A stretch of 12,057 nt of DNA from JBGPYM01 sp041493205. GTDB lineage: Bacteria > Bacteroidota > Ignavibacteria > UBA10030 > UBA6906. This document shows positions 8,067-12,057 of the stretch, piece after piece. Each line of letters opens with the position of its first letter. Position 1 is the stretch's first letter. Where the stretch lies: positions 1 through 12,057 of the forward strand of contig JBGPYM010000080.1 in NCBI GenBank assembly GCA_041493205.1. Direction: 5' to 3'. Position numbers and translations under genes: made by a program. Under the pieces are notes generated by a model, which was not told the origin of the DNA, made no database searches, and saw only the letters and a list, made by a program, of their open reading frames with translations.

Positions 8067-8089
8067 TCCACCCCCCCCGCCGCGCATGA
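8063..8089 (+). other. 8-codon mini-ORF bridging accD and panC
   Basis: The ATG at 8063 overlaps the accD stop. Its frame encodes MIHPPRRA and ends at a TGA (8087-8089) that itself overlaps the panC ATG (8086). Two back-to-back ATGA junctions therefore link accD to panC. panC has no visible Shine-Dalgarno sequence, so a terminating ribosome moving through this mini-ORF could deliver initiation at panC. The layout is read directly from the sequence; the coupling role is inference and chance is possible in such a short span. Confidence 0.3.
8071..8078 (+). repeat. C8 homopolymer between accD and panC
   Basis: A run of eight cytosines lies in the accD-panC junction. With eight Cs the ATG at 8063 ends at TGA 8087. 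With nine Cs it would read straight into panC, adding a short proline-rich N-terminus. This makes the tract length consequential, but no evidence of length variation is available from one sequence. Confidence 0.6.
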
Positions 8090-8937
8090 AGATACTCACC
8101 GATCCCCGGGGAATGCAGCATGACGCCGACGCGCTCCGGCGCGCCGGCCGGCGCATTGCCGTCGTCCCGACCATGGGCGCCCTGCACGAAGGGCACCTGA
8201 CGCTGATCCGCGAGGCGCGCTCACGGGCGGACGTTGTTGTCGTGACGCTCTTCGTCAATCCCGCCCAGTTCGGCGCGGGCGAGGACTTCGACCGCTATCC
8301 CCGGGATCGCGATCGTGATGCTGCACGTGCCGGCGATGCCGGTGCGGACATCCTGTTTGCGCCCGATGCGGCGGCGGTGTACGGACCCGGCTATCAGACC
8401 TATCTGTCCGTGGAACAGGTGTCGCTTCCCCTTGAGGGAGCCGCACGTCCGGGGCATTTCCGCGGTGTGGCGACCATCGTCGCAAAGCTTTTCATCGCCA
8501 CCGCTCCCCACGTCGCGGTGTTCGGGCAGAAGGACGCGCAGCAGGTCGCGGTCGTGCGCCGGCTGATCCGGGACCTGGGCTTCGATATTGAACTGATCGT
8601 GGTGCCGACTGTCCGTGAATCCGACGGACTCGCGCTCAGCTCCCGCAATGCCTCTCTGACACCCGATCAGCGGCGCCAAGCGCCGGTCCTGTTCGCGGCG
8701 CTCTGCCGCGCGGAAGAGTTGATACGGGCCGGGGAGCGATCGGGAGAATCGGTCGTCCGGGCGATCCGGACAATGATTGAATCCGGGACAGGCGGTGTCA
8801 TCGACTATTGCTCCGTGGCGGACGGTGAATCGCTTCTGGAACTCCGGCAGATTCCCGACGGCGCAACTGTCCTGGTGTCGCTCGCCGTCAGGTTCGGGAA
8901 CACCCGCCTGATTGACAACATTCACCTACGGACATAA
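8086..8937 (+). CDS. panC: Pantoate--beta-alanine ligase (pantothenate synthetase)
   Basis: PanC joins D-pantoate and beta-alanine with ATP, via a pantoyl-adenylate, to make pantothenate for CoA. At 283 residues it has normal length. It carries the nucleotidyltransferase HIGH-type motif HEGH (34-37) in PTMGALHEGH, the PAQFG segment after LFVNP, GHFRGVATIVAKLF, a GQKDAQQ motif (where many relatives have GEKD) and the KMSKS-equivalent region LALSSRN. The ATG at 8086 matches the usual family start (MKIL plus a short helix). No Shine-Dalgarno sequence precedes it; the upstream bases are a C-rich tract, so translation probably depends on ribosomes arriving from accD. Together with accD the gene supports CoA and fatty-acid metabolism. 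panB and panD are not seen here. Confidence 0.96.
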   Translation: MKILTDPRGMQHDADALRRAGRRIAVVPTMGALHEGHLTLIREARSRADVVVVTLFVNPAQFGAGEDFDRYPRDRDRDAARAGDAGADILFAPDAAAVYGPGYQTYLSVEQVSLPLEGAARPGHFRGVATIVAKLFIATAPHVAVFGQKDAQQVAVVRRLIRDLGFDIELIVVPTVRESDGLALSSRNASLTPDQRRQAPVLFAALCRAEELIRAGERSGESVVRAIRTMIESGTGGVIDYCSVADGESLLELRQIPDGATVLVSLAVRFGNTRLIDNIHLRT

Positions 8938-8944
8938 GGAACGC

Positions 8945-9697
8945 ATGGACAGGGATCTCGCGGTGGTGATCATGGCTGCCGGCAAGGGAACGCGCATGAA
9001 TAATCCCGCGATCGCAAAGGTCATGTACGACGTCAACGGCCGTCCCATGGTGGAATGGGTCGTAGAGCTGGCCGGGAGGCTGAACGCTTCACGGATCGTT
9101 GTGATCGTGGGCTGGCAAAAGGAGAGCGTCATCGCCCGTCTTGGCGCCGTCGCACCGGCGGCGATGTGTGTCGAACAGAATCCCCAGCTCGGGACCGGCC
9201 ACGCGGTCATGCAGGCGGAGGCGCCGCTGCGCGGCTTTGGAGGCGACGTGCTGGTCCTCTCGGGTGACGTGCCGATGCTGAGTGATGCGACCACGCGCAA
9301 CCTGATCGACGCTCACCGGTCGTCGCAGGCCGCCGCCACCGTCCTCACGGCGATTCTGGACGACGCGACCGGATACGGCCGCATCCTGCGCGACGGCGAC
9401 GGGCGCGTGACCGCGATTGTCGAGCATAAGGACGCGACACCGGATCAGCGTGCCCTTCGCGAGATCAACTCCGGCATCTACGTTTTCCATGCGGACAAGC
9501 TGTTTGACGGCCTCCACCATATCACGCCCAATAATCAGCAGAAAGAGTATTATCTTACCGATGTGTTCCGGTACTTCTGGAGGAACAATTTTCCGGTTGC
9601 CGCTGTTGTTGCAGATGACCCCGTGGAAATCGGCGGGGTCAACACCCCGGAACAGCTCGAGGAAGCCCGGCGGGTTCTCGCCGCCCGCGGGAGTTGA
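8945..9697 (+). CDS. GlmU-type sugar-phosphate uridylyltransferase, N-terminal domain only
   Basis: This 250-residue protein matches the pyrophosphorylase half of GlmU, which makes UDP-GlcNAc from UTP and GlcNAc-1-P. Seen features are the nucleotide loop MAAGKGTRM (10-18), K25, EQNPQLGTGHAV with GTGH at 83-86, the metal-site SGDVPM with D108, GYGRILRD, an IVEHKDATPDQRA stretch, INSGIY with N175, and EYYLTD (201-206). It stops after the Rossmann-like domain: the left-handed beta-helix acetyltransferase half of ordinary GlmU (about 450 residues in all) is absent and is not encoded next door. I choose the ATG at 8945 because AAGGA (8936-8940) sits 4 nt upstream and the fold starts there; the ATG at 8912 would overlap panC. 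The substrate could be another sugar-1-phosphate, so the GlmU name is only a domain-level match. A promoter begins inside its stop codon. Confidence 0.85.
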   Translation: MDRDLAVVIMAAGKGTRMNNPAIAKVMYDVNGRPMVEWVVELAGRLNASRIVVIVGWQKESVIARLGAVAPAAMCVEQNPQLGTGHAVMQAEAPLRGFGGDVLVLSGDVPMLSDATTRNLIDAHRSSQAAATVLTAILDDATGYGRILRDGDGRVTAIVEHKDATPDQRALREINSGIYVFHADKLFDGLHHITPNNQQKEYYLTDVFRYFWRNNFPVAAVVADDPVEIGGVNTPEQLEEARRVLAARGS

Positions 9698-9722
9698 CAA
9701 AACCCCACCATTTCTGTATCAT
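9694..9722 (+). promoter_or_regulatory. Sigma70-like promoter overlapping the nucleotidyltransferase stop codon
   Basis: TTGACA (9694-9699) is a perfect -35 box and TATCAT (9717-9722) is a one-mismatch -10 box, separated by exactly 17 nt. The TGA of the upstream gene is embedded in the -35 box. A start about 7 nt downstream would leave a leader of roughly 17-18 nt containing the AGGAGG at 9733. The spacing and box quality are the best in the window. A standard Bacteroidota -7 TAnnTTTG box is not seen. This would begin a second unit reading into the exported protein, the LytR_C protein, rsfS and argS. Confidence 0.6.
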
Positions 9723-9732
9723 GGAGCAGTCC

Positions 9733-9738
9733 AGGAGG
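9733..9738 (+). promoter_or_regulatory. Consensus Shine-Dalgarno AGGAGG for the exported protein gene
   Basis: AGGAGG is followed by 8 nt and then the ATG at 9747. It is the strongest ribosome-binding site in the window. It fixes the start of the 164-residue exported protein, even though the open frame runs far upstream through the nucleotidyltransferase gene in a different frame. It suggests high expression. Confidence 0.8.
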
Positions 9739-9746
9739 AGAGGGAA

Positions 9747-10241
9747 ATGAAGACTTTGACAGTGGTTGTGCTTGCAGGGATGCTGCTCTGTGCGGCTTCA
9801 GGGGTCCAGGCGCAGTTCAAGGGTCAGATCGAACGGGAAGCCCAGTCGTCCGGCGGCCTGATCGCGCAGCCCTCTTCGTCGCTCTTCTTCGGGTGGTTCG
9901 ACCCGAACAGGTTCAGCATGCACCATTCCTTCGATCTGTCGTATCAGACGATCGGGGGGCAGGGGATGAGCCTGGGGACGTATACCAACAGCATGATGTA
10001 TCAGTTTGCCGATAACCTCGATGCCCGGGCGGACGTCAGCATGAGTTACTCCCCCTTCAATTCTTTCTCGACGTTCGGAGCAAAAGGATCGAAGGACTTC
10101 AGCGGCATTTACCTGAGCCGTGCCCAGGTGAATTATCGCCCGTGGGAAAACGTGTCCGTTCAGTTCCAGTACCGTCAGATTCCCTACGGCTATTTCAACT
10201 CTCCATTCTATCACTCGTGGTACGGGGAGAACGGATTCTGA
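9747..10241 (+). CDS. Exported beta-rich, outer-membrane-like protein of unknown function
   Basis: I do not recognise a named family. The 164-residue product begins with a clear signal peptide (K2, hydrophobic 4-17, cleavage after VQA at residue 22, mature protein from QF). C15 is not in a lipobox, so signal peptidase I is likely. The mature part is rich in Tyr, Phe, Ser and Gly, with alternating aromatic/polar segments (for example HHSFDLSYQTI, RADVSMSY, SVQFQYRQI), predicted beta strands. It ends in a C-terminal Phe, typical of outer-membrane barrel proteins inserted by BamA. It has no T9SS sorting domain and no catalytic motif. A consensus Shine-Dalgarno and a sigma70-like promoter precede it, so it is probably well expressed. 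Similar short proteins with an FDP..FSM..S motif occur, from memory, in Ignavibacteria-like genomes; this is unverified. Possible roles are a small barrel or a periplasmic envelope protein. Confidence 0.8.
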   Translation: MKTLTVVVLAGMLLCAASGVQAQFKGQIEREAQSSGGLIAQPSSSLFFGWFDPNRFSMHHSFDLSYQTIGGQGMSLGTYTNSMMYQFADNLDARADVSMSYSPFNSFSTFGAKGSKDFSGIYLSRAQVNYRPWENVSVQFQYRQIPYGYFNSPFYHSWYGENGF

Positions 10242-10284
10242 ACAAAGGAACCGCACCCGCGCTGTTTGTAGTACCGTCTCAGGC

Positions 10285-10779
10285 ATGAGAACATCCGGCA
10301 GTACATCGCCGGCCGCACCGACCCGCCGCACTGCATTTGCCCGGAAGAACCCCCGCGTCCTCGCCCTGAACGCCGTCATCGGCGCTCTGGCCCTGCTCGT
10401 CGTCTTCCTCGGCTATGCGTTCATCAACCGGACGTTTGTTCACCCTCCGGTCGATCCCGCCCGGGAGGGGGCACGGCCGGGTACCATCATTCAGATCGAC
10501 GTGCTGAACGGGTGCGGTGCTCCGGGTGCGGCGACGACCGTGACTGCGTATCTCAGGGCGAGAGGGTTCGACATCGTCGAGATCAGCAACTACAAGAGCT
10601 TCGACGTGAAGGAAACGCTTGTCGTCGACCGGACAGGCGACGGCGCGGCGGCGGAAAAGGTGGCATACGCTCTCGGCGTCGCACGCCAGAATATCATTCA
10701 TCAGATTAACCGCGATTACTTTGTGGATGTCTCGGTCGTCATCGGCCGTGACTATGGCTCACTAAAACCATCACAGTAA
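10285..10779 (+). CDS. Membrane-anchored LytR_C-domain protein
   Basis: The 164-residue protein has a basic N-terminal tail (RR at 14-15, RK at 20-21), one transmembrane helix (about 25-47) and an extracytoplasmic LytR C-terminal (LytR_C) domain (about 68-159). The domain is recognised by IDVLNGCGAPGAA (71-83), the YLRARGFDIVE stretch and the terminal DVSVVIGRDY. In LytR-CpsA-Psr enzymes this module follows the phosphotransferase domain; here the catalytic LCP domain is missing, so the protein is not an LCP ligase. The family's stand-alone role is unknown; an envelope-binding or signalling role is possible. It starts 43 nt after the exported protein with only a weak ribosome-binding sequence, and it ends 11 nt before rsfS. 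The ATG at 10285 gives the tail plus helix expected of a type II membrane protein. Confidence 0.82.
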   Translation: MRTSGSTSPAAPTRRTAFARKNPRVLALNAVIGALALLVVFLGYAFINRTFVHPPVDPAREGARPGTIIQIDVLNGCGAPGAATTVTAYLRARGFDIVEISNYKSFDVKETLVVDRTGDGAAAEKVAYALGVARQNIIHQINRDYFVDVSVVIGRDYGSLKPSQ

Positions 10780-10782
10780 GGA
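10777..10782 (+). promoter_or_regulatory. rsfS: Shine-Dalgarno TAAGGA that sets the rsfS TTG start
   Basis: TAAGGA contains the LytR_C gene's stop codon and lies 8 nt before the TTG at 10791. No ATG or GTG precedes the conserved RsfS region at a better distance, so this site supports TTG as the true start. Confidence 0.65.
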
Positions 10783-10790
10783 CACACGCA

Positions 10791-11219
10791 TTGAACTCGA
10801 CAACCCTTGCAAAGGCGATCGCCCGACAAACCCTCACCCGGAAGGCCGGAGACGTGGTCATCATGGACCTCCGCGGACTCACGAGCATGGCCGACTATTT
10901 CATCGTCTGCTCTGCGGATTCCGACGTGCAGATCAAGGCCATCGCAGATGCGGTTGAGGACGGCATGGAGGCAAAGGGTGTCGGGGCCTGGCACAAGGAA
11001 TCGGGGAGCCCCAACTGGGTGCTGCTCGATTATGTCGACGTGGTGCTCCACATCTTCCACAGGAACACGCGCCCCTTCTACGCTCTTGAAAAGCTCTGGG
11101 GGGACGCCCGTATGTCCCGCCTGGAAGACAAGCCGCCTTCCCCCGGACGGCGCCCGTCGGGCCGGCAGCGACTCGCCAAGAAAACTTCACCGAAGAAAAA
11201 GGCTGCCAAGGCATCATGA
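10791..11219 (+). CDS. rsfS: Ribosome silencing factor RsfS (Iojap/DUF143), TTG start
   Basis: RsfS binds ribosomal protein uL14 on the large subunit and blocks subunit joining when nutrients fall. Residues 1-110 carry the family core: DVVIMDLRG, then MADYFIVCSADSDVQIKAI, WHKESGSPNWVLLDYVDVVLHIF and a FYALEKLWGDA ending. The TTG start is supported by TAAGGA 8 nt upstream and by the core starting about 18 residues in, as usual. After the core, residues about 115-142 form a Lys/Arg/Pro/Ser-rich tail (for example KKTSPKKKAAKAS) not needed by the compact family fold; it may contact rRNA. The stop overlaps the argS ATG (ATGA, 11216-11219), so the two translation genes are likely coupled. A rare start codon would keep the output low. 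Confidence 0.93.
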   Translation: MNSTTLAKAIARQTLTRKAGDVVIMDLRGLTSMADYFIVCSADSDVQIKAIADAVEDGMEAKGVGAWHKESGSPNWVLLDYVDVVLHIFHRNTRPFYALEKLWGDARMSRLEDKPPSPGRRPSGRQRLAKKTSPKKKAAKAS

Positions 11220-12057
11220 GGTCGTACCTCCGCGAACGCATCACCGCGGCCCTCCGGCAACTCGGCATCACCCCCTCCGCACCGGTGTCGTTCGAAGTAC
11301 CCCGGCAGGCCGGTCACGGCGATCTGACCACCAACATCGCGCTGCTGGCTGCGAAGGCCGCCGGCAGGAAGCCGCGCGACCTGGCCGACGCGATTCTGAC
11401 CGGCGCTGCGCTCGATCCGTCCCTCGTTGCGAAGACCGAAGTCGCCGGCCCGGGGTTCATCAATTTTACATTCGCCGACACGTACTATCTGCGGCAGCTT
11501 GAAGAACTTCTGCGGGGCGGGGAGCGCTACGGGCGCTCCGCACCCGGCGCCGGCAAAAAAGCGCAGGTGGAATTTGTCAGTGCCAACCCCACCGGTCCCC
11601 TGACGGTCGGCCATGGCCGCGGCGCAGTCTTCGGCGACACCATCGCCACGCTGCTGGAATGGACCGGCTACAGCGTCGAACGGGAATATTACTTTAATAA
11701 TGCGGGGCGGCAGATGCGGGTCCTTGGCGACTCGGTCCGGCTCCGCTACCTCGAACTCCTCGGTGAGTCTCACCCGTTCCCCGACGACTACTATCAGGGC
11801 GAATACATCCGGGACATCGCCCGCCATCTCGTCGAGGTGTCCGGCGACCGGCTCAGGAGCGAACCCGCGGAAGGTAAATTCAAAGAGCAGGCGGAGACGG
11901 AAATTTTCGCCGACATCAAGAAGACCCTGAAGGCGCTTGGTATCGAGTTTCAGTCATTTTACAATGAGAACTGGCTCTACGAACAGGGCAAGGTGACCGA
12001 AGTCATCGATGCGCTGCGTGCGAAAGGACTCGCCTATGAGCAGGAGGGCGCGCTCTG
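11216..12057 (+). CDS. argS: Arginyl-tRNA synthetase, 3' end beyond the window
   Basis: ArgS charges tRNA-Arg with arginine. The frame opens at the ATG inside the rsfS stop and stays open for 280 codons to the right edge, so about half of a typical 550-600-residue enzyme is visible. Residues 1-85 are the Arg-specific N-terminal domain (with FEVPRQAGHGDLTTNIA and KTEVAGPGFINF). Next comes the class I catalytic core with VEFVSANPTGPL and the HIGH-type signature HGRG (133-136), in the context VGHGRGAVFGD, then YYFNNAGRQM, a strongly conserved ArgS block. The family often has Lys where this protein has Gly in the PTGP motif; both variants occur. The KMSKS loop and anticodon-binding domain lie outside the window. 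No separate ribosome-binding site is evident, so coupling to rsfS is likely. Confidence 0.96.
   Translation, partial: MRSYLRERITAALRQLGITPSAPVSFEVPRQAGHGDLTTNIALLAAKAAGRKPRDLADAILTGAALDPSLVAKTEVAGPGFINFTFADTYYLRQLEELLRGGERYGRSAPGAGKKAQVEFVSANPTGPLTVGHGRGAVFGDTIATLLEWTGYSVEREYYFNNAGRQMRVLGDSVRLRYLELLGESHPFPDDYYQGEYIRDIARHLVEVSGDRLRSEPAEGKFKEQAETEIFADIKKTLKALGIEFQSFYNENWLYEQGKVTEVIDALRAKGLAYEQEGAL

Noticed and set aside
8221..8925. 234-codon minus-strand frame inside panC
   Set aside because: It fully overlaps a certain panC and its composition is that of a reverse-complement shadow.
8912..8944. Upstream ATG as the nucleotidyltransferase start
   Set aside because: It overlaps the end of panC. 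The ATG at 8945 has an AAGGA and starts just before the conserved nucleotide loop.
11078..11827. 249-codon minus-strand frame over the rsfS-argS junction
   Set aside because: It overlaps two confident translation genes, and no family is visible.
1..12057. tRNA, rRNA, CRISPR, insertion sequence or prophage
   Set aside because: No cloverleaf-like gene, direct-repeat array, transposase motif or terminal inverted repeats were found. Coding occupies nearly the whole window.

Overview
This window is a dense, GC-rich bacterial chromosome segment. Every gene supported here is on the plus strand and there is almost no intergenic space. The strongest lineage signal is the pair of type IX secretion (T9SS) genes at the left, sprA and porX, which points to the Bacteroidota/Chlorobiota/Ignavibacteriota part of the FCB group. 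High GC, recognisable Shine-Dalgarno sequences before several genes and one sigma70-like promoter fit a deep-branching, Ignavibacteria-like member better than a classical Bacteroidia or Flavobacteriia genome. That lineage placement is inference.

Layout. Positions 2-4420 hold the C-terminal part (about 1,470 residues) of the outer-membrane translocon SprA, cut by the left edge. After a 98-nt gap comes porX (4519-6090), a response regulator fused to a PglZ phosphohydrolase domain that regulates T9SS. A run of housekeeping genes follows, mostly overlapping or with very short gaps: tsaE (6087-6524) and tsaB (6521-7201) for tRNA t6A modification, accD (7224-8066) for malonyl-CoA synthesis, panC (8086-8937) for pantothenate/CoA, and a single-domain GlmU-type nucleotidyltransferase (8945-9697). 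A sigma70-like promoter overlapping the last stop codon begins a second unit: a small exported beta-rich protein of unknown function (9747-10241), a membrane-anchored LytR_C-domain protein (10285-10779), the ribosome silencing factor rsfS (TTG start, 10791-11219) and argS (11216 to the right edge, incomplete).

How the genes fit together. SprA is the conduit through which T9SS cargo crosses the outer membrane, and PorX is the cytoplasmic regulator of the same system. All seven predicted metal-site residues of the PorX phosphohydrolase are present, so nucleotide-signal hydrolysis is plausible. porX, tsaE and tsaB are joined by 4-nt stop/start overlaps, so the secretion regulator is probably translated with t6A genes. 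accD and panC both feed CoA and fatty-acid metabolism, and the nucleotidyltransferase feeds cell-envelope sugar precursors. The second unit joins an envelope protein with translation genes.

No RNA genes, CRISPR arrays, insertion sequences or integrase-type genes were seen, and no gene-free stretch exceeds 300 bases. The most notable points are the sprA-porX linkage, the intact PorX catalytic site, the GlmU-like protein without its acetyltransferase half, the uncharacterised outer-membrane-like protein behind its own promoter, and an 8-codon ORF through a C8 tract that bridges accD and panC.
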